A DNA stretch of 64,000 bases from Thraustochytrium sp. TN22 (GCA_013306675.1 JABLUY010000063.1:62001-126000); one strand, 5' to 3'; numbered from the stretch's first letter, positions 22,101 to 35,000 are shown. The notes: a model not told the origin generated them from the letters alone. Made by a program: numbers and translations.

Positions 22101-23184
22101 AGTTCCCCACGGAGTACCCGACGGAATACCCCACGGAGTACCCGACGGAATACCCCACGGAATACCCCACGGAGTACCCGACGGAATACCCCACGGAGTA
22201 CCCGACGGAATACCCGACGGAGTTCCCCACGGAGTACCCGACCGAGTTCCCCACGGAGTACCCGACCANNNGCAGTACCCGACGGAGTTCCCCACGGAGT
22301 ACCCGACCGAGTTCCCCACGGAGTACCCGACCAAATACCCCACTGAGTACCCGACGGAGTTCCCCACGGAGTACCCGACCAAATACCCCACGGATGCTCC
22401 GATTTCGCAGTGCACCGAGCGCCAGCTGGACATCATGTGGGTGATTGACAACAGTGGCTCGATTGGTGCGTCCAGCATCCAGACCCTTCAGAATGTGCTG
22501 CCGGACTTTCTCGACGCATACACGCTGACTCCGGACATGACTCGGTTTGCCGGTCTCAGCTATAATGGGAAGATCCTCGGAACCAAGGGCACGATTAGTG
22601 CAACCAAGCCACTCGGCAATGGTCCCGACACCTCGGCCATCGCGCCGTTCTACTTCACGTCTGACGCAGATCAGGCGGTGAACGAGCAGAAGTGGGAGTC
22701 CTTCGCTGCGGCGCAGAGCAGCCCCTCGGGGAAATACACAAACACGCCGCAGGCCCTGCAGGGCGCGGAGTACATGATGTCGCAGGCTTTTGCAGCTGGC
22801 GGTCCTCGCGACATCAGCACAGGCGTCATCCGTGTGGTGGTTCTGATTACGGATGGCAATCCGAACAAAAAGGACGGCACGTATTGCCCGAGCGTTTCAG
22901 GCAGCGCAGATGAGTACATCGTGTGCTCCGAGTACTGGGCGCGGGAGCTCATCAACACGGACCAGGCCTATCTGGTGGTGGTCAAGGTCGGCGCCAGCGA
23001 ATTTAAGGAGGCCTTTATGACAACGTGCATCGCAGAGGGTTCCGGAAAGCCGTCCGAGCAGCCGGACTCCGTCCAGTTCGTCGAGGCAGACTCGTACGAG
23101 ACTCTCCAATCCACTTTCTCGCAGATCGTCGAGGCCACATGCACGGATTACCAGACGCCGTATCCGGTCACCTACAGTTGCTAA
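19115..23184 (+). CDS. Secreted VWA/PAN mosaic protein B with long E-Y/F-P-T array and C-terminal VWA (contains assembly gap)
   Basis: The ATG at 19115 opens a signal peptide (residues 1-24, LLAVAAAAVAAVFV). An N-terminal VWA follows with MIDAS DGSGS. Four PAN-like domains begin at about 19910, 20204, 20569 and 21114. The last two are close copies (CYDEGYKYKITASKLIKNG against CFVDGYKYKITESKLIKNG). From about 21427 to 22404 the protein is a tetrapeptide array E-Y/F-P-T with a 96-base higher-order period. Three N bases at 22268-22270 mark an assembly gap inside the array, and the frame before the gap differs from the frame after it. I join them as one gene because array and linker continue on both sides. 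The C-terminal module is a second VWA (MIDAS DNSGS, then NTPQALQ and LITDG) ending CTDYQTPYPVTYSC. No membrane anchor is seen. Confidence 0.85.
21427..22404 (+). repeat. Coding minisatellite, 12-base unit with 96-base higher-order repeat (gene B)
   Basis: The basic unit encodes E-Y-P-T or E-F-P-T. The order YYYFYFYF recurs, so landmark GACGGAATACCCC falls at 21544, 21640, 21736, 21832, 21928 and 22024, exactly 96 bases apart. About 70 units precede the N gap and about 10 follow it. Confidence 0.95.
22268..22270. other. Assembly gap (NNN) inside coding array
   Basis: Three N bases stand within the E-Y/F-P-T array. The true number of missing bases is unknown, so both array length and reading frame are unresolved here. 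Confidence 0.99.
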
Positions 23185-25931
23185 GCTGCAGCCTCGAACA
23201 CATAATTGAATCTTCTCTGGGTTCTTTTCCCCGCCTGGGAGCCAGCGGATGCTCTGTGGCCCCTTGCCGACAGGATCGAAGGTCGTTGCGCGACCCCGAA
23301 ACTTGGAGCGACTTTCCTCGCCGCTCAAGGGGCGGCAGTTTGCAAGACCTGACTCCAGATCCACGTCCATCGCGAATCCTGCCGAGGCTTGCGCACTCTG
23401 CCCCTCCCCTCCGCCCCCATTCAGGCTTCCCCTTCGAGACAAGGCTTGGGTAGTTGAGCTGGCAGGCGCAAGAACACAGCTGCGCAACGACGTGCAGTGC
23501 ATTGGAGCCAGCAGCAATAACTTGACAGCCAGCCCTGCCAGTGCTAGTGCATGCAAAAGGTCCGTCGCACGCAGTTTTGGCACGCGTGCATTTTATCCGT
23601 GAGGCCCTGCTCGCTGCCGGCGCGCCATGAGTGCTGCGCTCGCAAGCTCACGTGGACGCGCTAAAGTAGGCCGGCACGCGCAGGCAGCGCAGAGGCAGGC
23701 GGCCGCTCAGCTTGCCGCCGCTTGCCGCCGCTTACTTGCGGCCACTGGCAGCCGCCGCCGGGATCGTGCGCCGCCACCACTGGCATTCGACTCGAGGACA
23801 ACGTGTGCAGGTCGGACGCAGACTTCCTTGCCCTCGACCAAAGGTGGCGCACGCCCCGCATTGCCAGCCACGCCACCCCCGCTAGTCTTGACAAGGTACG
23901 TGCTTCGCAGCCTCGGGCGCCGTCACGACGCGCGCAGGCTGCAGGCAGCAGGCTGCGTCGCTTGCGAAGCGCACGGCGGTAGCGGCGCTGCGACAGGATG
24001 GTGGATGGATGGAACGAACGATCGAAGGATCCCTCACTGCGCAACGACGCGCTTGCTCCGAGTCGTGAGGCGGGCCGCGAGTGGCTGTTCAGTGGCAGCA
24101 TGCGAGCCTCGAGTGGGGAGCGAATGTCGATCTGAGCACTCGCCGGCCGCCGGCCAGCGCGCGCTGGCAGGGCTGCAGTGCTGGCTGGGTGCGCTGCGGC
24201 TGAGCAGAGCGGGCCGCACGCGCTCATGTCCGTCGCAACTGCATGCCATCACTGCACTGCATTGCTGCAAGCCAGCCAATCGGACGGAGGCTGTGTGCGT
24301 GTCGCAGGATCGCGACATCGCACTGTCCTTGGCGCGATGCGAGTAGTTAGCGGCGGGCCGCGCCGCTCCGAAAGGGCCGGCCGGCCACCCACAACCAGCC
24401 GCTGCCCGCTGCATTCGTGCGACGGCGCCTGCGCTTCAGCCTGCAGTGCAGTGGCTCCGCGCGCGAGCCGCGAGCGGCCTGGAGGTACGGTACCATTGCG
24501 AAGCGCAACTGGAAGCGCGGCGTCTTCTTAGACTCGAGCCGCCGTCGAGCGACAAGACTCGTGTTCCTTGAGCCGCCGCCGCGCTTCGCACGAGCGCGGC
24601 CCGCCAGCACGGCCCGGGCTCCGGACGAATCACGGATGGCCACGACTCGACTGCAGTGCTGCCCCTGGGACGGCGACTCGGACGGCGTGGCGACTGGCCG
24701 CCAGCGGCTTGCGGTGCAGTGCAGACGCGGCCGAGTCCTCGGCAGCCACGGCAGGCCCGGGGATCGGCCGCGCCGTGACTCGGTTGCTGCCGCAATTTCG
24801 CTCGCGTACCCTGTCGCACGCTCGCTTTGAGCCACGGAGCCAGCAACTACGTCGGTAACGAACACCCGCGTCTCCCCGGGCTCGCCCGGGCTGCCAGTCT
24901 GAACACGACGAGCACGTCCGCCACCGTGTCATTGCCAAAGATGTTGGAGTTGAACGCGGCGGCTGTGCAGGCCCGGCCTGCGCATCGCGCGCTCACGCGC
25001 GTTGATCAGGTTGGCTGGCGCCCGATCGGGCGGCCGGTTGACTGGCCGACCGAGCGCAGCGCTGGGCTGCCGGCCCGCGCCGGCCCGTCACGGCAGCGCG
25101 CTGGCAGCGGCCCACTTGAGGGCCAGCGACGCGTGCAGGAAATGGCTCGTGCTGCAAGATTGCAGGATCTTGGAGGTAAGCGAGCGCCCACTCGGGCTGT
25201 GAGATCACTCTTGCGGCCTGCCTGGCCCTGCCACTGACGGCCACGAGGGGAACTCCCTCCCCTTCCGCCCACGGTGCCACAGAACTTGACCATGACCGTC
25301 TCAGGGGCCGGCACTGCACTGCACTGCACGGGCAGCTCCAAGTCAGGCTGCCAGCAGGGACGGGTCTGTGGCCGTGTTCAAGTTGAAGTTGCCAGGGTTG
25401 GCGCCAGCCGAGGTCACGCTGAGGCGATCATGCGAAAGGAGACAAAGCGCGCGACCGATTGCATGTGCGGCGCTGGTGGCTGCACGAGCGGCCGCTGAGG
25501 GCCAGCGGGCCAGCCAGCACGGGCCGTGCTCCCGGCTCCCCGCTTGGGCCGATCCGCCGAAGCATCGCGCGCGTGACAGATGCCAGTGAGCCGAGAGGGA
25601 CGTGAATCGGAGACCAGCAGAAAGGTTGTTCCAAATGGCGCGCACTTCTTCCATGCGCAACCAGTTGTCCTAGCCTTAGCTAGATCTGGCTAGAGAGGGG
25701 CTAGACTGTCTCGCTGGCGGAGAGGGAGCCCAAGCAAGGATCGCGCGGGAGGCTCGGGGCCGGCGGGGAGCGATCGCGAGCCAAGAAAGTAAGTCACTGT
25801 CAGTGAGGTGAGTCGGTAGGGCGACGACGGCGGCGGCAGACCTCAAACGCAGAGGGGTGGCTGGCCGACAGCTTCTTGCGCCTGGCTTCTCTCCTGCGCG
25901 CCCTTGTGAGGACTACCAGTAAATTGCGAGC
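23185..25931. other. Intergenic region between genes B and C
   Basis: About 2.7 kb, GC-rich, with many GCAGTG/CACTGC words (for example 24432-24455 and 25313-25328). No open frame shows household-like codon use or motifs. The right end should carry the promoter of gene C. I see no clear TATA box. Confidence 0.5.
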
Positions 25932-28900
25932 ATGGCGCGGCTCGCTGCGATGATGGCGGCGGCGGCCGTGGGCCTGCTGGCAGCCTTGGCGCTGCCCGCG
26001 GCCACGGAGGCGGCCACGTGCGGCCCGCTCGACGTGGTCATGCTCCTTGACGCGTCCGGCTCCGTGGAGAACTTCGAGGAAGCGCAGGAGATCGCCAAGG
26101 AGCTGGCGGCCGAGTTCAACATCGGCAGGAACGACGACCACGTCTCCGCCTTCAGCTTTGGCGGCAAGGACTACAACTGGAGGTCGCTCAAGGCGGACAA
26201 GAACCTCGGCCAGGTCAAGACCCAGATCGACAAGCTCAGCGCTATCGAGGAGGAGTCCACCAACCTTGCATGGGCCATGGCCAAGGCCGAGTTTACCTTC
26301 ACCAAGACTGGCCGCAACAATGCCAAGAAGGTCGTCATCCTCTTCTCGGACGGCCACCAGAACATCCCGTACTTTAGCCAGTATGTCAAGAAGGCGTGTG
26401 GCCTCAAGGCCAGGGATGCTACCAAGGAGGCGATGCAGGCCTGCTACGAGGGGATCGTGGCCGACCTCGTCGCGGACGACGTCCTGATCGTCTACGTGCC
26501 GCTCGGCGACAGCCCGTACGTGCCTGTGAGTGGTGACCCGCTCTACCCGCTCTTCTCCGTGCAGAGCGACCTCAGCAGCACGAGCGCGGCCACTGCCGGC
26601 ATCCTCGAGTACATCTGTCCGGCCTCCGAGTGCCCGGACGAGTCGCGCAACATCATCTTCGTCGTGGACGCCTCGCACACCATCGACGAGACCGAGCGCG
26701 CCCAGGCGCACGACTTCGTCACGGACTTCGCCTCGCGCTTCACCATCGACGGCCCGGACGCCACCCGCTTCGGCTACCTCGAGTACTCCAACACGGTCGG
26801 CGATGTGCTTGGTGTGCTCAAGGGCAATGGCCAGCCGTTCTTTAACACCTACGGCAAGCTCGTCAATGCCGTCGAGTCCTACCCGCTTGGCGAGAACCAA
26901 AACACCAACACGCCGCTCGCGCTCTTGGCCGTGCTGGACCTCATCGCTGCCACGGACGCCAAGGACGTCGACAAGGGGCGCGACCCGCGCCACACCATCG
27001 TGATTCACATCGGCGACAACAACCCGTACGTGGACGACCCCAGCCTGAACCGCGCCGTCCTGCCGACCGAGTGTGGGTCCATGAACGCCAAGGAGTGCAC
27101 CATCGCCTTCGCGCAGGACATTCAGGACCTCGACGCCGAGTACATCTCCATCTACATCGGCAACAAGAAGTCTGAGCGCAAGCTCTACAGCGACGTCGAG
27201 CCCGAAGTCCCTGTGTACGAGGTCTCGGACTACGCCGGTCTCATGAACCTCGTCAACGACCTCGTCACGGATCACTGCGACAACCCGACCAGCCCGCCGA
27301 CGCTCGCGCCCGTCGTCGCTCCCGACACGTGCTACGAGGAAGACAGCATGTACCAGGGCAAGAAGATCGGCGAGCCGCGCTGGGTTGACGTCGAGAGCGC
27401 CGCCCAGTGCCACTCCGTGTGCGCCTCGACGACGGGCTGCGTCGCCTGGACCTTCAAGGGCTCCAAGGGCCGCTGCTACATGTTCACTGAGGTCACGGGC
27501 AGCAAGAGCAAGGGCTCCAAGGGCGGGTGGGTCTCCGGGCCTGTTGACTGCGTTGTGCCGCCCGAAGGCTCCGAAGACACGCCGTCGCCCACGGCGTACC
27601 CGACAACCGCGGACCCGACGGCGTACCCGACAACCGCAGACCCGACGGCATACCCGACGGAATCTCCCACGGAGTACCCGACGGCGTACCCGACAACCGC
27701 GGACCCGACGGCCTACCCGACGCAATCGCCCGTGACGGAGCTTGACGGCTGCTATGAGGACAACATCCTGTACTCGAGCTCCTCCAGGATTGGCCCCATT
27801 CTCACCAACGTGCCAAGCGCCGCGACTTGCCACTCCATTTGCACCACCACCGCTGGCTGCAACTTCTGGTCCTACAAGGGCAAGGACAGCAAGTGCTGGC
27901 TCTTTGAGACCATCGATGGCTCTAGCTCCAAGCCGTCGGGTCAACAGTGGGAGTCTGGCCCGGCCATCTGCACGCCCTACCCGACTGCAGAGCCGACCCT
28001 GGAGCCCACTGAATTCCCGACGGCGTACCCGACGGCATACCCCACGGAATATCCCACGGAGTACCCGACCGCCGCACCCACCTGTGCTGCTGATGGTCTC
28101 AAGTACAAGACTCAGGGCTCCAAGCTGATCTGGAATGACGACATTCCGGCCTGGACGTGCGACTCCAAGTGCGAGTGCGCTGCGCGCTGCGCTGACGAGC
28201 CTGCTTGCGTTGCGTGGACGTACCAACAGCAGACGTACAACGGCGACTGCTATCTCTTTCACACCGAGCCCGTCGAGCACCCGGACACCTTCTCGAAGTT
28301 CTCGCGCGGCCTGAGCGGGTGCACGCCGACCGATTGCCCTACGCTCCCGGAGGGCGAAGAAGGCACGGAGAGTCCGACGGAATACCCCACGGAGTACCCG
28401 ACGACGGCGTCTCCCACGGAGTACCCGACGGAATACCCCACGGAGTACCCGACCGAGTTCCCCACGGAGTACCCGACCGAGTTCCCCACGGAGTACCCGA
28501 CCGAGTTCCCCACGGAGTACCCGACCGAGTTCCCCACGGAGTACCCGACCGAGTTCCCCACGGAGTACCCGACGGAATACCCCACGGAATACCCGACGGA
28601 GTACCCGACCGAGTTCCCCACGGAGTACCCGACCGAGTTCCCCACGGAGTACCCGACCGAGTTCCCCACGGAGTACCCGACCGAGTTCCCCACGGAGTAC
28701 CCGACCGAGTTCCCCACGGAGTACCCGACGGAATACCCCACGGAATACCCCACGGAGTACCCGACCGAGTTCCCCACGGAGTACCCGACCGAGTTCCCCA
28801 CGGAGTACCCGACCGAGTTCCCCACGGAGTACCCGACCGAGTTCCCCACGGAGTACCCGACCGAGTTCCCCACGGAGTACCCGACGGAATACCCCACGGA

Positions 28901-29884
28901 GTACCCGACGGAGTACCCGACCGAGTTCCCCACGGAGTACCCGACCGAGTTCCCCACGGAGTACCCGACCGAGTGTACCCGACCGAGTTCCCCACGGAGT
29001 ACCCGACCGAGTTTCCCACGGAGTACCCGACGGAATTCCCCACGGAGTACCCCACACTCTACCCGACCGACATGCCCATCATCCAGTGCAAGGACCGTGA
29101 CCTGGACATCCTGTGGGTGATCGACAACAGCGGCTCGATCGGGGGACCTGCCATCAATCAGCTGAAGGTTGCGCTGCCGAACCTCCTCACCGCATACACG
29201 CTGTTGCCAGATCAGACGCGCTTTGCCGGGCTGAGCTATAATGAGGGTATCCTGGGCGTTTCAGGCGTGTCCAAAACCAACCCGCTTGGCACGAGTATTG
29301 CTAGTACGCCCATCGCGCCGTTCTACTTCACGTCTGATGCAAACCAGGCGGTGAATGAGGCGCGGTGGAATGACTTCGCCGACGCGCAGAGCAGCCCCTC
29401 AGGGAAATACACAAACACGCCGCAGGCACTGCAAGGCGCAGAGTACATGATGTCGCAGCCTACATCGAGTGGCGGCCCTCGCTCTCTTGCCACCGATGTC
29501 ATCCGCGTTGTGGTGCTCATCACTGACGGCAATCCGAACAAGCACGACGGCGCGGACTGCACAATGGTTACAGGCAGCGGCGACGCCATGAGGATCAAGT
29601 GCTCCGAGTACTGGATGAAGGAGTTGATCAACGAGCAGGACGCCTACATGGTTGTGGTTCAGGTCGGCGCGGACGCGTTCAAGTCCGCGTTCGGGAAGAC
29701 ATGCATCGAAGAGGACGCCGCCAAGCCTGCTGACCAGCCGGACTCCATTCAGTTCATTGAGGCCACATCATACGAGCACATCCAGGCCGTCTTCTCCGAT
29801 ATCGTCGCGGCTACCTGCACGGACTATCAGGAGCCCTACCCGGTCAACTTCAAACCTACTTGCCTCACGTCACCACCAAGCTAA
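25932..29884 (+). CDS. Secreted VWA/PAN mosaic protein C (two N-terminal VWA, three PAN, array, C-terminal VWA; frame break in array)
   Basis: The protein begins with an Ala-rich signal peptide (residues 1-27). VWA1 has MIDAS DASGS. A second VWA-like domain at about residues 236-445 starts FVVDASHTIDE, where the MIDAS second serine is replaced (D-A-S-H-T). PAN-like domains start near residues 466, 605 and 717. The E-Y/F-P-T array spans about 28376-29058. At about 28974 the array is out of register by a 10-base deletion relative to its repeat unit. As sequenced, the first frame would end at about 29120 after some 48 out-of-frame residues. The following frame resumes the array and encodes a C-terminal VWA (MIDAS DNSGS) ending in CTDYQEPYP. 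I annotate one gene with a frameshift of uncertain reality (assembly collapse or true variant). Up to the array it is nearly identical to gene D. Confidence 0.8.
28376..29058 (+). repeat. Coding minisatellite, 12-base unit with 156-base higher-order repeat (gene C)
   Basis: The E-Y/F-P-T units are organised as YYYYFYFYFYFYF, 13 units or 156 bases. The landmark GACGGAATAC falls at 28571, 28727 and 28883, exactly 156 bases apart. The period differs from the 96 bases in gene B, so the arrays were homogenised separately. Confidence 0.95.
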
Positions 29885-30969
29885 AAAGAACCAAGTCATG
29901 TTTTGATCTCTGGCAGGCTTCCAGTCCGAAGCTCCTTGTGGCTCGCTTGACTCCGCGGCTTGAGCTGGCAGCGAGCGCCGCACGCCGGTGTCGCCTTCGT
30001 GCGCTTCGCACTCCCTTGTGCCTCGCCGGATGTGGCGCGCTGTCCGCGCGCACGCCCCGCACTGCCAGCCAGCCTCCGCAGCTTGAAGCTTACCTCAGGC
30101 GCCCTCAGGCGGTCATGGATCGCGTCGCGCCGTCTCGCCCACCGCGCGCCGCCCTCCGATTCTGAGTCGATCAAAGATCCACCGATCACTCCTTCGAGCT
30201 AGTAGTCAGCTACAAGCAAGCTAGCTAGCTGGGCTACGAGTCCGACTCGCGCAGCCTGAGGCCCGGGCCGCGCCTCGGCGGCCAGCGCACTGGCAGACTG
30301 GGTGGTGCCGGCCGTACCCACTGCCATACCAGCTGCACCTTTGCAGCGCTGCGCAGGCCGGGAGCGCCGATGACTGCGCCAACAGGCTTGAAGTCTCGGT
30401 CACGGCTGGCCGGGGCCTGGCTGGCCGCAGGCCCTGCGGCCGCCGGCCCTGCGGCCGCCGGCGCCAGCTCGCAAAAACAGCGGGTCGCGCCGTCGACGTG
30501 CCCGTCCGGCCCAGCGGCGCCCGCCGCACGAGCCTCCACGAGCCGGCATCGGCAGTGGCAGCCAGTGCAGGCCGCGACGACGTGCAGCGCTGTCGACGCG
30601 TGCCCGGCGGCCCCGGCCGGCCACGGGCTCGCCCGAGCGCCCGGAACCAGCTGCCGGCTCCGTCAGCTTGCGCGGCGCCAGCGGGCTCCTTGCTTGCAAT
30701 GCTTGCAAGACTTGCAAGCCAAGGCAAGACTTGCAAGCCAAGGACTCGACTCGGGGCGCAGCCGCGGCGCAGCGCGAGCGCGCGCGAGCGAGGGTCGCTA
30801 CCCCCGCACGCGCCGTGCAGGCGCAGCCCGGCAGACGCGGCGCGCGCCACTGCCAGTGCGTGGGTGGCACACAGTCGTCGGCTGGTCACGAAGGGCTAAC
30901 TCCAGCAAGCAGGCCGGGCTGCCGCCTAACCTCGGGCGGGCAGGCTCCCTGCCTGCGGCCGCGCAGTTG

Positions 30970-31024
30970 CGGCTCGCTTCGGCTCGCTTCGGCTCGCTTC
31001 GGCTCGTCTCGGCTCGTCTCGGCT
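30970..31024. repeat. Ten-base tandem repeat (CGGCTCGCTT/CGGCTCGTCT)
   Basis: Three copies of CGGCTCGCTT are followed by two of CGGCTCGTCT and a partial copy. It is a simple minisatellite with no open frame of interest. Confidence 0.85.
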
Positions 31025-32001
31025 CAGACTCGCTTCCCCCGGGCGCCTCGTCTCGACTCTCGACTCTCGACTTCGTGCTCGAGCTGCACGCCAGCCCGCG
31101 CTGCCTGCACTGACTGCACAAAACACGGAAGCGCCGCCTCTCCTACTTCCAGGGCCCAGGAAGGAGGACTCACATGTCGAGTTCGAGTCCGAGTCTGGCG
31201 GCCAGCCACGGCTCACGCGCGCCGTGAGTTACGGTTCGCCGTCCAGGCTGCTGCCAGGCAGCCATGGCCAGTCGAGTCCGCCACGTCCGAGACGGTCATC
31301 ATCCATGTGTCACGGAGGCAGGGAATTGCGCACGCGACGCGGCTGGCACGAGTCACGGCCTAGCGCGAGCAGCCTTGCGTGGCCTGCCAGTGCCAGCCAG
31401 CAGCAACCACCAGGCTTGCTTGCGCTGCGCCATCGCAGCGATGCTGCCGTGCCGTGACATGGCGGCAGCGGCTCGCGGCGCACGCTGGCTGGCTGGCAAC
31501 CTGACTCGAAACCAGGCTCGCGACAGACTTGGAAAAAGTGGCCGGCGCGCCTTCTTGGCTGGCTGAACGCTGAGCACGGGCCATCTTGGTTGGTTTGGCC
31601 TTGCGGTGGCTGTCGGCTCCGAGCCTTCTGTGGCCGCTCAGTTGCTCGGGCACGGCGGCCGCCGTGAGCGAGGACCTCAGGGCGCCGGTCCAGCGCCCGC
31701 CCGTCAAGCTTGATGATCAATTTCAGGGAGCGAGCGATCATCCACCTCGCTTAGCCGTGCCGCATGCACGTGACGTAGCCTAGCCGCAGCTTGGAGCTGG
31801 CTTGCGCGCGGCGTGAAACTTGTGAAAGGATCGCCGCCCTCCCCCCGAGCCGGGCGCACGGACGAGCCAAGAGGCTACGGACAGCTTCCACATACAGCGC
31901 ACTTGAGGGTGCACTGCAGGCATGGCGAGGCGAGGAAGCGTCGAGCAGGTAGCAGGTGGCGCTGAGCCAGGCGCCAGGCCGCAGGCGGCAGCAAAGCAAA
32001 C

Positions 32002-32012
32002 CCATAAAAAGG
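32002..32012 (+). promoter_or_regulatory. Possible TATA-like element of gene D
   Basis: CCATAAAAAGG lies about 42-51 bases before the gene D start codon in otherwise GC-rich DNA. The distance would give a very short 5' UTR. This is a weak prediction from composition only. Confidence 0.3.
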
Positions 32013-32052
32013 CCGGAGACCGCGCTTTTCACTCTCCCATCTGAGAGGGAGC

Positions 32053-35000
32053 ATGACGCGGCTCGCTGCGATGATGGCGGCGGCGGCCGTGGGCCTGCTG
32101 GCAGCCTTGGCGCTGCCCGCGGCCACGGAGGCGGCCACGTGCGGCCCGCTCGATGTGGTCATGCTCCTTGACGCGTCCGGCTCCGTGGAGAACTTCGAGG
32201 AAGCGCAGGAGATCGCCAAGGAGCTAGCGGCCGAGTTCAACATCGGCAAGAACGACGACCGCGTCTCGGCCTTCAGCTTCGGCGGCAAGGACTACAACTG
32301 GAAGTCGCTCAAGGCGGCCAAGAACCTCGGCCAGGTCAAGACCCAGATCGACAAGCTCAGCGCTATCGAGGAGGAGTCCACCAACCTTGCATGGGCCATG
32401 GCCAAGGCCGAGTTTACCTTTACCAAGACTGGCCGCAACAATGCCAAGAAGGTCGTCATCCTCTTCTCGGACGGCCACCAGAACATCCCGTACTTTAGCC
32501 AGTATGTCAAGAAGCCGTGTGGCCTCAATGCCAAGGATGCCACGGACGAGGCGATGCAGGCCTGCTACGAGGGGATCGTGGCCGACCTCGTCGCGGACGA
32601 CGTCCTGATCGTCTACGTGCCGCTCGGCGACAGCCCGTCCGTGCCCGTGAGTGGTGACCCGCTCTACCCGCTCTTTTCCGTGCAGAGCGACCTCAGCAGC
32701 ACGAGCGTGGCCACTGCTGGCATCCTCGAGTACATCTGTCCGGCCTCCGAGTGCGCGGACGAGTCGCGCAACATCATCTTCGTCGTGGACGCCTCGCACA
32801 CCATCGACGAGACCGAGCGCGCCCAGGCGCACGACTTCGTCACGGACTTCGCCTCGCGCTTCACCATCGACGGCCCGGACGCCACCCGCTTCGGCTACCT
32901 CGAGTACTCCAACACGGTCGGCGATGTGCTTGGTGTGCTCAAGGGCAATGGCCAGCCGTTTTTTAACACCTACGGCAAGCTCGTCAATGCCGTCGAGTCC
33001 TACCCGCTTGGCGAGAACCAAAACACCAACACCCCGCTCGCGCTCTTGGCCGTGCTGGACCTCATCGCTGCCACGGACGCCAAGGACGTCGACAAGGGGC
33101 GCGACCCGCGCCATACCATCGTGATTCACATCGGCGACAACAGCCCGTACGTGGACGACCCCAGCCTGAACCGCGCCGTCCTGCCGACCGAGTGCGGGTC
33201 CATGAACGCCAAGGAGTGCACCATCGCCTTCGCGCAGGACATTCAGGACCTCGACGCTGAGTACATCTCCATCTACATCGGCAACAAGAAGTCTGAGCGC
33301 AAGCTTTACAGCGACGTTGAGCCCGAAGTCCCTGTGTACGAGGTCTCGGACTACGCCGGTCTCATGAACCTCGTCAACGACCTCGTCACGGATCACTGCG
33401 ACAACCCGACCAGCCCGCCGACGCTCGCGCCCGTCGTCGCTCCCGACACGTGCTACGAGGAAGACAGCATGTACCAGGGCAAGAAGATCGGCGAGCCGCG
33501 CTGGGTTGACGTCGAGAGCGCCGCCCAGTGCCACTCCGTGTGCGCCTCGACGACGGGCTGCGTCGCCTGGACCTTCAAGGGCTCCAAGGGCCGCTGCTAC
33601 ATGTTCACTGAGGTCACGGGCAGCAAGAGCAAGGGCTCCAAGGGCGGGTGGGTCTCCGGGCCTGTTGACTGCGTTGTGCCGCCCGAAGGCTCCGAAGACA
33701 CGCCGTCGCCCACGGCGTACCCGACAACCGCGGACCCGACGGCATACCCGACGGAGTATCCCACGGAGTACCCGACCGAGTATCCCACGGAGTACCCGAC
33801 CGAGTACCCGACGGAATTCCCCACGGAGTACCCGACCGAGTACCCGACGGAATTCCCCACGGAGTACCCGACCGAGTACCCGACCGCTGACCCGACGGCC
33901 TACCCGACGCAATCGCCCGTGACGGAGCTTGACGGCTGCTATGAGGACAACATCCTGTACTCGAGCTCCTCCAGGATTGGCCCCATTCTCACCAACGTGC
34001 CAAGCGCCGCGACTTGCCACTCCATTTGCACCACCACCGCTGGCTGCAACTTCTGGTCCTACAAGGGCAAGGACAGCAAGTGCTGGCTCTTTGAGACCAT
34101 CGATGGCTCTAGCTCCAAGCCGTCGGGTCAACAGTGGGAGTCTGGCCCGGCCATCTGCACGCCCTACCCGACTGCAGAGCCGACCCTGGAGCCCACTGAA
34201 TTCCCGACGGCGTACCCAACGGAATATCCGACGGAATATCCCACGGAGTACCCGACCGAGTATCCCACGGAGTACCCGACCGAGTACCCGACCGCCGCAC
34301 CCACCTGTGCGGCTGATGGTCTCAAGTACAAGACTCAGGGCCCCAAGCTGATCTGGAATGACGAAATCCCGGCCTGGACGTGCGACTCCAAGTGCGAGTG
34401 CGCCGCGCGCTGCGCTGACATGCCTGCTTGCGTTGCGTGGACGTACCAACAGCAGACGTACAACGGCGACTGCTATCTCTTTCACACCGAGCCCGTCGAG
34501 CACCCGGACACCTTCTCGAAGTTCTCGCGCGGCCTGAGCGGGTGCACGCCGACCGATTGCCCTGCGCTCCCCGAGGGTGGTGAAGACACGGAGAGTCCGA
34601 CGGAATACCCCACGGAGTACCCGACCGAATACCCCACGGAGTACCCGACCGAGTTCCCGACCGAGTTCCCCACGGAGTACCCGACGGAATACCCCACGGA
34701 GTACCCGACGGAGTTCCCCACGGAGTACCCGACCGAGTTCCCCACGGAGTACCCGACCGAATTCCCCACGGAGTACCCGACGGAATACCCCACGGAGTTC
34801 CCGACCGAGTTCCCCACGGAGTACCCGACCGAGTTCCCCACGGAGTACCCGACCGAGTTCCCCACGGAGTACCCGACGGAATACCCCACGGAGTACCCGA
34901 CGGAGTACCCCACGGAGTACCCCACGGAGTACCCGACGGAATACCCCACGGAGTACCCGACGGAATACCCCACGGAGTACCCGACCGAGTTCCCCACGGA

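Larger units (their letters stand above)
29885..32052. other. Intergenic region between genes C and D
   Basis: About 2.2 kb without a supported gene. It contains a CTAGCTAGCT tract at 30220-30231, a ten-base repeat at 30970-31024 and duplicated ACTTGCAAGCCAAGG near 30717 and 30736. Upstream of gene D the sequence bears no evident similarity to that upstream of gene C, although the coding parts are near-identical. Confidence 0.5.

Noticed and set aside
21265-22478. Minus-strand G-Y-S-V-G-N-S-V repeat frames antisense to gene B
   Set aside because: Pure shadow of the E-Y/F-P-T array; the proper frame contains signal peptide, VWA and PAN domains.
25800-29057. Minus-strand open frame of over 1000 codons antisense to gene C
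   Set aside because: It is rich in GELGRVLR repeats, the antisense reading of the 12-base array. Because the unit is a multiple of three and GC-rich, all frames stay open. No signal, domain or sensible start.
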